Shown here piece after piece: positions 46,570 through 57,888 of a DNA stretch of 64,000 nucleotides. Origin of the DNA: Congeria kusceri (Eukaryota > Mollusca > Bivalvia > Myida > Dreissenidae); contig CM051029.1 in assembly GCA_027627225.1 (NCBI GenBank), positions 26,658,548-26,722,547 of the forward strand. Direction: 5' to 3'. The notes beneath the pieces were generated by a model that saw only the letters and a list, made by a program, of their open reading frames with translations, was not told the DNA's origin and did not search any database. The first letter of the stretch is position 1, and each line of letters begins with the position of its first letter. Position numbers and translations under genes: made by a program.

Positions 46570-47625
46570 CAAACGCAGTTCTAAGGCTGAACAAGGCTTG
46601 TCAAAGGATGTGACGTATGCCCCGAAAGCAATGCTTGTCAGAGGAAGGCAACACAATGCAGTTACATGTTGGCAAAAATGATGCTTCCTACAAAAAGAGT
46701 TATGGTCCTTGTACTCTGCACTTCCTCTCAACATCCTCTATAAATATGTGGTTTTATTTTAAATCACTTCAATACTAATAGAGATATGCACTGCACAAAA
46801 AACCCAAATGGCAATAACTCCTTAAATATTGCAGAAAGAGTAATGGTCCTTGTACTCTGCACTTCCTCTCATTGTCCTCTATCATCATATGAAGTTACAT
46901 TTTAATTGCTCCACACAAGAAGATCAAACAAAGGGCAATAACTCCTAATAATGAAGAGTTATGGTCCCTGTGCTCTGCACTTCCTCTCATTGTCCACTAC
47001 CATTCTTTGAATCCCTTCAATACTAATGGAAATATGCTCCGCACAAGAAAACTAATGCTTTGCACAAGAAAATAAACCAAAGGACAATAACTCCATAAAT
47101 ATTGGAAGAAAGAGTTGTCGTCCTTGTGCTCTGCACTTCCTCTCATTGTCCTCTATCATTATCTGAAGTTTAATTTGAATCCCTTCAATATTAATGGAGT
47201 TATGCTTCGCACAAGAAAATTTAACACAGGGCAATAACTCTGTAAATGTTGAAGAAAGAGTTGTGGTCCGTGTGCTCTGCACTTTCTCTCATTGTCCTCT
47301 ATAAAGTTCCATTGGTATCCCTTCAATACTAATGGAGATACGCTCCGCACAAAAAGCGTGACAGACGGACGGACAGACGGACGTTCTAACAAATGAATAC
47401 TTATGTGACTATTTCATGACTAACCCTAATGCCATTTTAGCCCCCTAAGGGACTAATTTAGCCACCTAAGGAAGTTTTTACTTACAAAGGGACACTTATG
47501 TGACTATTTTAGTCACCTAAGTATCCATTCGTGTGTACGGACAGATGGTCGGACGGACGGACAGACGGACGGACGATGCAATTACTATATGCCAACGCAG
47601 TTCCCTTCGAGGGCATAAAAACGTT
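46570..47625. mobile_element. tandem-core element ending in 'gagggcata'
   Basis: Four diverged 125-150-bp units with GGCAATAACTCC (about 46811, 46935, 47084, 47231), TGCTCTGCACTTCCTCTCATT, and CCCTTCAATACTAATGGAG. Then a microsatellite of GGACGGACAGAC (47365-47390 and 47535-47575) and the end TTCGAGGGCATAAAAAC. Minus-strand frames here are repeat by-products. Confidence 0.75.
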
Positions 47626-48681
47626 CCCACTTCAACATTTGCATTTAGCCATGATTGTACCAAATAGCTGGTTTAGATACAAGTTTTAACTGTACACATT
47701 CCCAAGATTGTTTTTAACATGTCTGCCCATGATATAATCTCTAACGAAGGAAATTACTCTTTTAAATATATAATATTTAAAAGACTATTTAAAACAAAAC
47801 AAAACAAAGCAAACAAAATCATTAACATGCATGACAAGATTTTAAAATCTAAATATTAATTTCATTCAAGCAAATTCTGAGCTAAATTCACTCGTTCACA
47901 AATAATTAAATCGCAATTTATTCGTTCACATTAAAAATCCTTTAGTCATTTACATGTACAATAAAGGTTTAGAACATACCACCGAACATAATTAATATCA
48001 ACTGAATTATAAATACCATTGTATATAATTATATATACCTGACATTTTCATTAGACAAGGACCTGGCAAAAACAAAATCTTGCAGAGCAAAAGCCTATGC
48101 AAGCAATATGGATAATATATGTATTTAGGTGAACAACATATTTTTTTTTAGAAATGCCGTCTTTGACAAGTACAGCATTTTATTTTGTGCTTTCCAGTGA
48201 TTTATAGGGAAATATAATTGAAACAAAATTGGTAATTAACTGTTTTAAAACAGTGAAAATTGGTAATTTTCACTGTTTCAAACTGGTTCCTGATTACAGT
48301 AAATGAAATGGACCGTAAACGTCAAAATTGTGAAATGGCTTCGTTATTTTCACGTCATGAAGTTAAGAGTCCCATCAGATTTTCCAACTAAACCCAAGTA
48401 GATAGCAATTAAAATGTGAAAAAAGCACACAATAAAAATAAAATTTGTTGATTTCACTGTAAGGTCGTATTTCAATTCACTCGTGATCATAGAAAATAGA
48501 TATTTTCACAAGTGGCCTAAAATACAATCTTACACCAAAACCAACAAATATCCTCTATTATCCTCTATATATTTTCACTCGTCTTGCCCAGATGCATTTG
48601 TTTCCATACAATCGACTTTAAAAAACACTACTTGAAACAAAGTGAGCATCCTGTAATTTGGATGTAATAATCACAAATCAT
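47626..48681. other. AT-rich stretch with one hairpin
   Basis: 48248-48278 is a perfect 14-bp-arm hairpin, AAACAGTGAAAATT / AATTTTCACTGTTT with a 3-bp loop. No gene recognised. Confidence 0.5.
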
Positions 48682-48969
48682 GCACCTATCAATATTTTCC
48701 CCCAGGGGGGGAGAGGCATATACGGGACCTTAGACTGAAAGCGATTCCCGACAGGCGGAAATTTGACACGATTAATAAATCCGGGTCCCGGTAGACTTGG
48801 GTTGGATTTTAGATCCCAGTAATAGTGGGCCCCCTGGGCATCTCCCACATCTCCCTAGACAAAAATGCTTGGCTCTAGGGTGGGGAATTAGACCCCCCAA
48901 AATATAGTTAGTATAATTCCACTGGGTCAGCCCACCACTCCCCCACTGGGGGAAAATACTGATAGGCGC
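48682..48969. mobile_element. 'GCACCTATCAATATTTTCCC' family (copy 5, complete)
   Basis: Both termini are present (GCACCTATCAATATTTTCCC and GGGGGAAAATACTGATAGGCGC). ATCAT flanks both sides (ending 48681 and starting 48970), a candidate 5-bp target duplication. 288 bp, no coding. Confidence 0.92.
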
Positions 48970-49188
48970 ATCATACATGTACAGTAAACAATAAAGGGAT
49001 ATCAAACTAAATTTACGAAAAATGTTGAAAATTAGCACATGAGAACTGTTATGTTGTAGTACACTAGTGCTTCAGACATGACGAGAATTACATGTAAATC
49101 GCAACTTCAACACTTTTTTAACGATTGCAGTGAAGACTAGAAAGTGACAGCCCTCAAGTCTGCATACTTAAGAAATATTCTATTTATC

Positions 49189-49320
49189 CTTGTTTATCAG
49201 CCAATAAACAACGATTTGGAGTTCTGATGCATAGAAATTAAACCATAAGGGCGTTAGCCGAGTTGTTTAATAGCCACGCATCAGAATAACAAAGAGTTGT
49301 TTATTGGCTGATAAACAACC
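49189..49320. mobile_element. 132-bp foldback MITE, 'TTGTTTATYRGCCAATAAACAA' type (copy 1)
   Basis: ~45-bp inverted arms (TTGTTTATCAGCCAATAAAC...GTTCTGATGC / GCATCAGAATAAC...TTTATTGGCTGATAAACAAC). Each arm is itself palindromic. The loop contains AGGGCGTTAGCCGAG. A sister copy is at 59103-59234. Confidence 0.9.
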
Positions 49321-49812
49321 AAAAATGCCAAACTTATTTCGCTTCTAACATGATTTGACATATATTTTGCAACTGTAATTGGAACTACTTTTTGCTAAGC
49401 TCCGCTCAGGACCAGGACTTCTTTTTGCATTGTTTATTGCGTAGTGTAACAACGATAATTTTGTTCTTTGTCTATAGAAAAATTAGCGAGTATCATGTTA
49501 GAATGTACAGTAAATAAGGATACCCATACCAACAATACATGCACTGAAACATGTGACAGTATGAAACCATCTAAAGCAGAAGAGTCTTCATGGGCAAATA
49601 TTGTTTGCCTGAATTAAACTTATCAAAAAATAATATATAGCTAACAATAGTTTCTTCCAGCATATTGCAAGATAAGGCATATTTTTGTGTGTATTTCAAT
49701 ACCATTTCAATGAAATAATGTTGATATTGCCACTCAATGCATCACAGGGCTTTTTTTCCTTGTAGATCGGTAGTTGAGGCCTATAAAAGGCTATTTCACA
49801 ATCCTAATATGT
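49321..49812. other. no gene; partial match to 62690-62765
   Basis: TTCTTTGTCTATAGAAAAATTAG and GTATCATGTTAGAAT recur at about 62720-62760, so part of this is an unnamed interspersed repeat. Confidence 0.45.
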
Positions 49813-50068
49813 GGCGCGTGGTGGGAAAACCGGACTTAATGCATGTGCGTAGTGTCCTCCCGGATTAACCTGTGCAGTCCGCACAGGCTAATCCAGGACG
49901 GCACTTTCCACCAACAGTGGATTTATGTTTAGACGAGACTTCCTTGAAACAGAAAATACCATAAAAGCGGAAAGTGCCGTCCTGGATAAGCCTGTGCAGA
50001 CTGCACAGGCTAATCCGGGACGACACTTTACGCACATGCGTTAAGACCGGTTTTCCCACGACGCACCT
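49813..50068. mobile_element. double-hairpin foldback MITE (copy 5)
   Basis: Complete 256-bp copy, GGCGCGTGGTGGGAAAACC to GGTTTTCCCACGACGCACC. Both palindromes TTAACCTGTGC/GCACAGGCTAA and AAGCCTGTGC/GCACAGGCTAA. Confidence 0.92.
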
Positions 50069-50239
50069 CATATGTAACATTTTTCACAAGTGTGGCAATA
50101 AAACTTTACAAATCGGATGGATATCCAAATTCAATGGTTTACTTTTAAATTGTGTGTTCATACCAGTTCATTAATTATTGAACTATAAGTAAACAAAACA
50201 TGTATAGTTTAAAAATATTACCGTACAAAAATCAGAACT

Positions 50240-50293
50240 GGAGTAAAAATATTTTAAGATCAGCTTAAGATGTTTCTGGAATATGGCCCCTGA
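50240..50293. mobile_element. element terminus ('ttccagaaacatcttaag', inverted)
   Basis: AAAATATTTTAAGATCAGCTT then AAGATGTTTCTGGAATATGG and CCCCTG mirror the end at 30308. The partner end was not found. Confidence 0.55.
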
Positions 50294-50870
50294 ATCACTT
50301 TTACATGAAGGTACAGGTATACATGTACATTCATGGGTGTGGAAATCCTATGTACAGGTAATTTCACTGTCGGACAAACTTTTTCAGTCTAGTTGTCCGC
50401 GGACTAGTATAATTTCAGGGTGTGAAAATGAAGTAAAAATTGAATGTTAATTACCATATTATAATTATTATTATGAATATATATTTCGACAATAAATTGT
50501 GTTTTATGTATTATTTAATCGCAACAGATATTGACCTGAAATAAAAACTATCTTTGTATTTGGAAAAGTGACTTTTGCCTGCCGACAACCAACTTGTCCA
50601 TGGACATTTTTTTTTATACACCCCTGTTACATAGACTTTATCTACATTCAGCAGCATTGGCCAGTCCAAAATCTAGTTCACAGACAACAATAAGCCAGAA
50701 TCATCATCATGTGAGATAGAAATATGGCTGCCATCAAAAGAAGGTATATATATGAACACACTTGTATTACACCTCGCTTCGATGTCAAATACTCATCTAT
50801 TGTCTGCAGCATTCTATGGCTGCCAACATGACAGAATTTTCAACATGGATGAGGTGCAAAGATGACCACA
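50294..50870. other. no feature recognised; may hold ATG16L1 3' UTR
   Basis: Lies downstream of the ATG16L1 stop on the minus strand. I found no convincing AATAAA near enough to place the poly(A) site. Confidence 0.35.
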
Positions 50871-50873
50871 GAT

Positions 50874-51282
50874 GACCTCTACATGTGTAAATATGACTTC
50901 AGGTGACCTTGACCCCAGGTGACCTCTACATGTATCAAGATGACCTCAGGTGACCTTGATCCCAAGTGACCTCTATGTTGTATTAAGATGACCTCAGGTG
51001 ACTTTGACCACAGGTGACCTCTACATGTATAAAGATGACCTCAGATGACCTTGACACCAGTTGACCTCTACATGTATCAAAATGACCTCAGGTGACCTCG
51101 ATCCCAAGTGACCTCTATGTTGTATTAAGATGACCTCAGGTGACCTTGATCCCAGGTGACCTCTACGTTGTATCAAGATGACCTCAGGTGACTTCTTTAT
51201 CTAAAAGGTGATATTGACCCCAGATGACCTCCTCATGTAGATGATCTTGACTCCAGGTGACCTTGACCCCAGGTGACCTCTA
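50874..51282 (-). repeat. ~47-bp tandem array overlapping the ATG16L1 stop codon
   Basis: GACCTCTA(C/T) starts at 50874, 50921, 50968, 51016, 51063, 51110, 51158 and 51275 (51226 variant), spaced 47-49 bp, with one 68-bp step. Each unit carries CTCAGGTGACCTTGA(T/C)CCC. The final unit's GACCTCTAC covers the stop codon (complement of CTA, 51280-51282). The array is in the 3' UTR on the minus strand and is rich in AGGTCA/AGGTGA-type half-sites. Confidence 0.9.
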
Positions 51283-51373
51283 CAGGTCTCCCCACAAGAT
51301 GACCTTCTTCTGTTTGTCCGAGGTGAGGATGAATGATCCGGCCGGGTGCCACGAGCAAGCCAGGATGGAATGC
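51280..51373 (-). CDS. ATG16L1: ATG16L1 terminal coding exon (end of WD40 domain)
   Basis: Minus strand, acceptor CTTCTAG|GCATTCC; the first base completes a Thr codon from the previous exon. It then reads HSILACSWHPAGSFILTSDK, QKKVILWGDL and TAG. This corresponds to the last blade of the ATG16L1 WD40 propeller: in known animal proteins the final repeat has the form 'AW.P.G......D......LW' and ends within a few residues after LW, as here. The SW-HPAGSF and VILW pattern is a typical WD strand arrangement. The propeller binds V-ATPase and other partners in non-canonical autophagy; the N-terminal part (not in this window) binds ATG5. The stop lies in the first unit of the 47-bp tandem array. Confidence 0.9.
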
Positions 51374-51403
51374 CTAGAAGAACATGAAGCAAACATGTAT
51401 ATA

Positions 51404-51647
51404 AGGCATGTCGTGGGAAAACCTAGCTTAATGCATGTGCATAAAGTGTCGTCCTGGATCAGCCTGTGCAGTCCGCACAGGCTGATCCAGGAGGACACTT
51501 TCCCCTTTTATGGTATTTTTGGTTTCAAGGAAATCTCTACTAAACATAAATCCACTGTAGGCGGAAAGTGTCCCGGATTAGCCTGTGCAGACTGCAGGAC
51601 CACACTTTACACACATGCATTAAGCCCGATTTTTCCACAACATGCCT
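51404..51647. mobile_element. double-hairpin foldback MITE (copy 6) in the last ATG16L1 intron
   Basis: GGCATGTCGTGGGAAAACC to TTTTTCCACAACATGCC, with the strong palindrome ATCAGCCTGTGC...GCACAGGCTGAT. The second hairpin is partly deleted. It fills 244 of the 402 intron bases and ends 30 bp upstream of the terminal exon's acceptor in transcript orientation, where the branch point and pyrimidine tract must sit. Confidence 0.9.
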
Positions 51648-51775
51648 AAAATTCTTTTGCTAACTGTTAAATAAATAGATATAAAAATCATAGATGTTTG
51701 TCTCACAAATTTACTTAAGTACTTAAACATGAGATCCATTGAAAGTAAACTCCACCAAATGACTGATATTCTTAC

Positions 51776-51922
51776 GTATGTTCCTTCAGTGTTTTTTCCA
51801 CTTTGCCTTTCTGGATGTTCCAAATGAACAGTGTCCCGTCCTGGGACCCCGCAGCCGCGTAAGTTCCATCTGGACTGAACACCGCTCTCGTCCAATCAGC
51901 CGCGACTTTGAAGTTCTCATCA
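51776..51922 (-). CDS. ATG16L1: ATG16L1 penultimate coding exon (WD40 repeat)
   Basis: 147 nt. Acceptor TTTTTGCTATAG and donor AC|GTAAGA; it starts with the last base of a Cys codon and ends two bases into a Thr codon (phase 2 on both sides). It encodes DENFKVAADWTRAVFSPDG then TYAAAGSQDGTLFIWNIQKG and KVEKTLKEH. The DWTR-VFSPDG-Y-AAGS-DG-L-IW order is the signature of the ATG16L1 propeller segment after the 'KVIDLR' repeat. ATG16L1 is the scaffold of the ATG12-ATG5-ATG16L1 complex that directs lipidation of ATG8/LC3 on phagophore membranes. The exon is unbroken, with canonical splice sites, arguing for a working gene. Confidence 0.95.
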
Positions 51923-53937
51923 CTATAGCAAAAAGTGAAAGAAAGAAGTAATATTTTCATGTAAAGTAATCAAGTAACAGGCAAATAAAAAGTAATATTT
52001 ACATACATATATCAGATATTACCACTGGCTACAAAATCCAATATTTGGCTAAATGACACTTCCATTTAGCTACCACAACTTTTCTTTATAAAAATCTATA
52101 ACAAGAGGGCCATGATGGCCCAAAGCGCTCACCTGAGAACTGTTACAGATGAAGACCATACTGGGTTAGTGCAATGGGCGAAGTACAAGTTGGGTAGTGG
52201 ATGTGCGGTGTTTTTGCTAATGGTTCTCAAATCACTTTTCTCAATATTCTTACCTGACCCTTTTTAATTAAATCAGTGACAATTCTGGAAAATGCAGAAA
52301 CAGTAGATTTTGATGTCTTTTTCGCAGACAGTTTTGGAGAACTAGCTGCATGCAATAATTGAGATGGCTGTGCTATAAGGTCAAGTTTGGCTTTTTATTT
52401 GATAATTTTGTGTCCAATAAATTATGTTAATGCAGGCTCTGAAGCCATCTGATCACTGTTGCATGTACAAATAACTGCATGCAAGTCTTGCAACTGTTGG
52501 AAATCAAATTTTATAAATCAATTTTTATGGTCATACACAAACTCTGTAAGTTTGGTCAACATTGAATAAAAAATAGTGTGTGCAAGCCAATCATTGATAA
52601 CTTGTTGACGTTTTTTTCCAAACACAAGGGGCAATAACTCTGGTGTTTCTGGCCCAATCATGCTTTTATTCAACTTCACCTTTAGTCTTACGTTCATAGA
52701 CAAACTCTACACGATTGGTGAAGATTGTATGAAAAATGAAGTCTCTATCCTGAATCATGTCCATTTTTGCATATTTTGTTCACAAACAAAGGGCAATAAC
52801 TCTGGTGTTTCTAGTCTGATCTTGCTTATATTCAACTTCACCTTTAATCTTATGGTCATAGACAAACTGTGCAATATTGGTGAAGATTGGATGAACAATG
52901 AAGTATCTATCCTGAAAAATGTCTATTTTTGCAATCTTTTTTACAAAGGGCAATAACTCTGGTGTTTCATTTCCGATCTTGCTTATATTCGACTTCAACT
53001 GTAATCTCATGGTAATAGACAAACTGTGCCTTTTGCATTGGATGCAAAATGAAGTCTATATCCTGAATAATGTAAATTTTTGTATATTTTGTTTAATAAA
53101 CAAAGGGCAATAACTCTGGTGTTTGTAAAACGATCTGGCCCATTTTTGGCGTATGCTGAGATCTGATGGTCATACACAAACTGTGAAAGTTATGTTAAGA
53201 TTGGATGGAAAATAAAGTCTATACATTGGAAAAGAGCAATAACTCTGGTGTTCCAGGTCCGATTGGGCCAATTAACGAACTCGTCCAAGATTTTATGGTC
53301 ATATACAAACTGTGCAATTTTGGTCAAGACTGAATAAACAAGAGGGCCACTATGGCCCTAGGTCGCTCACCTGATATCTATGTATGATGTTTCATTAACA
53401 TATCTCAATAGGCTTTCCAGTTATTGAGCGAAAACTGTTTTTATATTTTTAGTAACAGTGACCTTGACCTTTACCCCACCCCCCACATACCTGAAGCAAG
53501 GTCTCAATATAATGTATCTACGTATGAAGTTTCAGTAAAATATCTCAATGCGTTCTTAAGTTATTGAGCTTAAACCGTTTTTCTACTTTTAATAACAGTG
53601 ACCTTGACCCCACCCACCCATAAGAAAACCCAAGTGAGGTCTCGATATAAGATATGTGTAATAAGTTTCATTATAATATCGCAATACTTTCCTTATCAAG
53701 TTATTGAACGGACACTGTTTTTATATTCTCAGAAGTGACCTTGACCCCACCCACCCCATATGCAATCCCAAGCAATGTGTTGATATAAGGTACTTATGTA
53801 TTAAGTTTCATTAAAATAGCTCAATGCGTTCTCAAAATATTTAGCGGAAACCATTTTTGTATATTAAATAACGGTGACCTTGACCTTGAACCCACCAGCC
53901 CCATATGCAATCCCAATCGAGGTTTCAAAATAATGTA

Positions 53938-54633
53938 CCGTAAATCTAAATGTCCTTATTGACGCCCATGACCTAATAGACGCGCATAGGGTATTTTTTG
54001 GTCCCGAAAGAGTTTTTGTTGATCTATTTTTTCGAAAATTAACGAAAAACTAAAGTTAATTTCGATAGAAACGATTAAATAGACCGCCATATTTATGTAT
54101 TCGGAATTGCACAATATATAAATAAACCTATGCCCCACTATACGGGTTACACGCAACCATATATGACGCAAGTGAATGGGACCACAAGAATTCCTTACGA
54201 TATTATGAATATTTATTATAAGAACATGTAATAACAGTTTGTGCACACAAAGCAAGTTTCACGCTTCCCACGTGGAGGTTTCAACAACAAGCGCTGTCAA
54301 AAGCAGTCAACCAGAATGTGCGTCTGCTGTGTCACATTTCATTACGTCGATCATGTTAATAATTTAGACTGCACCATTGTGCATTATGTCGTGCAAGTGA
54401 GCTCGTCGTGTCAATCGATGATATTAATTTAGACAGTACCATCGTGAATTTTCTTTTGCGTACAAAGCCTTTCGGCCGTATTTAGACTATACCAATGTGT
54501 ATTACGTCATTGGAAAGTGCGCATACATGAAAACTTGATTTCTGAATAATGGCAGAATTAACAAAAAATGGCTCCATTTAAACGCGCAGGGGTCCTAAAA
54601 TGATACACGCCCTGTCAAAAAGGACATTTACGG
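53938..54633. mobile_element. innermost 696-bp TIR element flanked by TA
   Basis: TA (53936-53937) + CCGTAAATCTAAATGTCC ... GGACATTTACGG + TA (54634-54635). It interrupts a host unit whose intact form elsewhere reads AAGGTATCTATGTATTAAG. Inside are three diverged ~60-bp units with TTAGACTGCACCATTGTGC. No coding. Confidence 0.8.
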
Positions 54634-54924
54634 TATTTATGTATTAAGTTTCAATAAAATATCTCAATGCGTTCTCAAGATATTGAGTGGAAACCGTTTT
54701 TCTATTTTTAGTAACAGTGACCTTGACCTTGAGCCCTCCCACCCCATATGCAATCCCATGCGAGGTGTCAATATAAGGTATCTATGTATTAAGTTTCATT
54801 AAAATATCTCAATGCGTTCTAAAGTTATTGAGCGGAAACCGTTTTACTATTTTAGTAACAGTGACCTTGACCTTGACCCCACCCATCCCATATGCAATCC
54901 CAATCGAGGTCTCGATATAATGTT

Positions 54925-55980
54925 TTAACCAAATATGAAACCTCTGGGCCTTGTGGTTTCATAGAAGAATTGTTAAATCATTTTGCCATTTACGTCTATA
55001 TAAACCATGTGAGCCCCGGGGTGTGGCCAGTTTTGACCCCATGGGCATCACTTGAACAATCTTTGTAGAGGACCACTATACAATGTTACATACCAAATAT
55101 GAAACCTTTGGGCCTTGCGGTTTCAGAGATTTTAAAAGTCATTTTGCTATTCAAGTCTATAACAACCATGTGACCCCAGGGATGTGGCCAGTTTTTACCC
55201 CAGGGCATCACTTGAACAATCTTTGTAAAGGACCACTATACAATGTCACATACAAAATATGAAACCTCCAGGCCTTGCAATTTCAGACAAGATTTTAAAA
55301 GTCATTGTGCTATTTAAGTTTATATAATCCATGTGAGCCACGGGGTGTGGCCAGTTTTGACCCCAGGGGTACCATTTGAACAATCTTTGTAGAGGACCAC
55401 TATACAATGTTACTTACCAAATATGAGACCTCTGGGCCTTGCAGTTTCAGAGGAGAAGATTTTTAAAGTTATTTTGCTATTCAAGTCTATATAAACCATA
55501 TGACCCCCGGGGTGTGGCCAGTTTCCATCACAGGGGCATCATTTGAACAATCTTTGTAGAGGACCACTTTACAATGTTACGTACCAAATATGAAACCTCT
55601 AGGCCTTGCGGTTTCAGAGATGAAGATTTTTAAAGTCATTTTTCTATTTAAGCCTATATAAACCATGTGAGCCCCGGGGTGTGGCCAGTTTTGACCCCAG
55701 GGGCATCATTTGAACAATCTTTGTAGAGCACCACTATAAAATGTTACATACCAAATATGAAACCTCTGGGCCTTGCGGTTTCAGAGGAGAAGATTTTAAA
55801 ATACATTTTGCTATTTAAGTCTATATAAACCATGTTACTCATGGCCAGTTTTGACCCCAGGGACATAATTTGAAGAATCTTTGTAGAGGACCACTAGAGG
55901 ATGTCAGATATCAAATATGACAACTCCAAGCCTTGTGGTTTCAGAGAAGATTTTTTAAGTTTTCAGTTTTTAAATCTATT
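54925..55980 (+). repeat. ~164-bp tandem units (about 6.5 copies)
   Basis: AAATATGAAACCTCTGGGCC starts at about 54931, 55095, 55255, 55419, 55586, 55753 and 55913. Spacing 160-167 bp. Each unit includes GTCTATATAAACCATGTGA, GGGGTGTGGCCAGTTTTGAC and TTGAACAATCTTTGTAGAGG. Confidence 0.95.
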
Positions 55981-56574
55981 TTTAGCTCTGGTGACCTACA
56001 TATGCAGCGGACCGAAATGATATGAACAACTTTGAAAGAGGGTCACCCAAGGATCATTCCTGTGAATTTTCGTTAAAAATCTGCCAAGCGGTTTATGAGG
56101 AGATGTCGATTATATGAAATGTTGACGCACGACACACAACGCACGACTGACAAAAGGCGATCACAAAAGCTCACCATGAGCACAACCCATGAGCACGTTG
56201 TGCTCAGGTGAGCTAAAAATGTAGTCTTTATCGCGATAGCGGTCCAAATTGTTTACGGCTGCTTGACGACGGACAGACGGATGCCGCCGGAGAGGTCCCC
56301 TAAACCAATAGCTCAACGTGAGCTAAAAATAACTAGGGATGAAATCTAATACCAAATTGGTATAAAAATATGCATTTTCTTTCAATCGAATACTCGCATA
56401 GATTCTAGATTATTAAACTATGTTGTATGTAGTTTCAGTGCTGAATGCGAATTATTGTTGCATCTTAATTTAACAACTTTTTACTGGCAAAATAAGGCGT
56501 CTTCCCCCAGCAAACTCTACCAAAAACAGTGATATTTTCTCCATAAACATGTTAAACAACACATCAAACAAGAG

Positions 56575-57385
56575 ATGTTTGTAAAACATGTATGCCCCCC
56601 GACTTGCAGCCAAGTCGGCAATATGTGCAATTTTTAAGAGATTTTTTTAATATTGTATATGCACATTAACACATGGGGAGGAAATTAAAGTTGATACTTA
56701 AGAAAATAAATATAAAGCTGAAAGAAAGATAAAGTATTATTATGGATTTATTTTTACAGTCTATTATATAAGGATATCTGTTTTCTGTTTGATTTAAACA
56801 TCAAATAGGCTAAAACATCTCTAGATATCCTGCGGAAACGAAATGGTCTACGGAGAAAACAGTTTTCATGTTACAAGCCCTGTGACCTTGACCTTTGACC
56901 TGTTGACCTCAAAATTGATAGGCGTTTTCCTTTCTCAAGTAACCAGCATACCAACTTGGATGATCGTAGGTCAAAGCGTATTCTACATATCATGCGGAAA
57001 CAAATGGTCTACAGAGGAAACAGTTTTCATGTCACCTTGACCTTTGACCTGATGACATCAAAATTTAAAGGCGTCTTCCTTTCCTCCCACGTGATCAGCA
57101 TACCAACTTAAATGATCGTAGGTCAAAGCGTTCTCTAGATATTGTGCGGATACAAATTTCATGTTACAAGCCCCTGTGACCTGGACCTTTGACCTGTTGA
57201 CCACAGCCAATAGGCGTCTTCCTTTCCTCCCAAGTAACCAGCATACCAAGTTCAATGATCTTAGGTCAAAGCGTTTTCTAGATATGGTGCCGAAACGACA
57301 TGGTCTAAGGACAGACCGACCGACCATCCGACCGACGGACACGTGCAAAGCAATATACCCCCACTTCTTCGCAGGGGGGCATAAT
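56575..57385 (+). mobile_element. tandem-core element with 'tatgcccccc' ends (~0.8 kb)
   Basis: Left AAAACATGTATGCCCCCCG, right CGCAGGGGGGCATAATAATC. Three ~150-bp units contain TGACCTTGACCTTTGACCTG, TAGGCGTCTTCCTTTCCTCC, AACCAGCATACCAACTT and GATCGTAGGTCAAAGCGT. GACCGACCGACCATCCGACC sits near the right end. Confidence 0.85.
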
Positions 57386-57888
57386 AATCATTTGTTTTAT
57401 CTGTTATTTGTTAAGCAAGACTTTCAATTTAAAGTCACTTTATTTTCCTCAGCAACTGATATATCTAAAATTGTTAATTGAATGAAACAGACCATTAAAA
57501 GTATTATGTTATTTAAAATTCCCTGCAGGACTTCTATAGTAGGGGCCGTTATAAGGCGTCGTCCCCACAGAAAAATTCTTTCAAATCATGCAGTTTTCTG
57601 CTAAAACTGATCTTACCCCAGGATTTTTCATTTCCCTGCTATGAAAATGTTTCTCCAAAATGCCAAAAATAACGCTGTTTTTCCCCAAAATGAGGGCAAA
57701 GGGCCCATCCCCAAGAGGGGGTAAAAAGCCCTGCCCTGTTACAAGAAAATTCCCCCATCTGAGGGCTGTGGGTGGTAACTTTATTTGAAATTGCAGTGCT
57801 TTGGTTACTTCCTTTCCTGTAAAACTGAACTAACTGAACAAATGCCTACTCAGTTAGATCTGTGACACCATTTATAGAATACAATTGA
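57386..57888. other. no gene; G/C-rich patches of unclear repeat
   Basis: 57530-57770 has CCCCAAAATGAGGGCAAAGG and GGGGTAAAAAGCCCTGCCC, resembling decayed TIR-element ends. Not assigned. Confidence 0.4.

Larger units (their letters stand above)
53338..56213 (+). mobile_element. nested tandem-core element, 'caagagggccactatggcc' type (2.9 kb)
   Basis: Left CAAGAGGGCCACTATGGCC + GCTCACCTGAT, right GTTGTGCTCAGGTGAGC (inverted GCTCACCTGA). The left half has ~160-bp units with TATCTCAATGCGTTCT, AACAGTGACCTTGACC and CCCATATGCAATCCCA; the right half has the 164-bp array 54925-55980. A third element is nested at 53938-54633. Confidence 0.9.
52102..56324 (+). mobile_element. tandem-core element, 'caagagggcc' family (copy 2), split by a nested element
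   Basis: The left portion 52102-53337 is collinear with 7606-9085, including ~161-bp units with GGCAATAACTCTGGTGTT. It breaks in the run GAATAAA and resumes at about 56215 with ATGTAGTCTTTATCGCGATA, through GCCGCCGGAGAGG to AGCTCAACGTGAGC. Removing 53338-56213 restores the order of the first copy. Confidence 0.88.

Noticed and set aside
57058..57481. Frames of 96-106 codons with LTFDLLT-type wording
   Set aside because: They translate the TGACCTTTGACCTG-bearing tandem units of the element 56575-57385 and its GACCGACC microsatellite.
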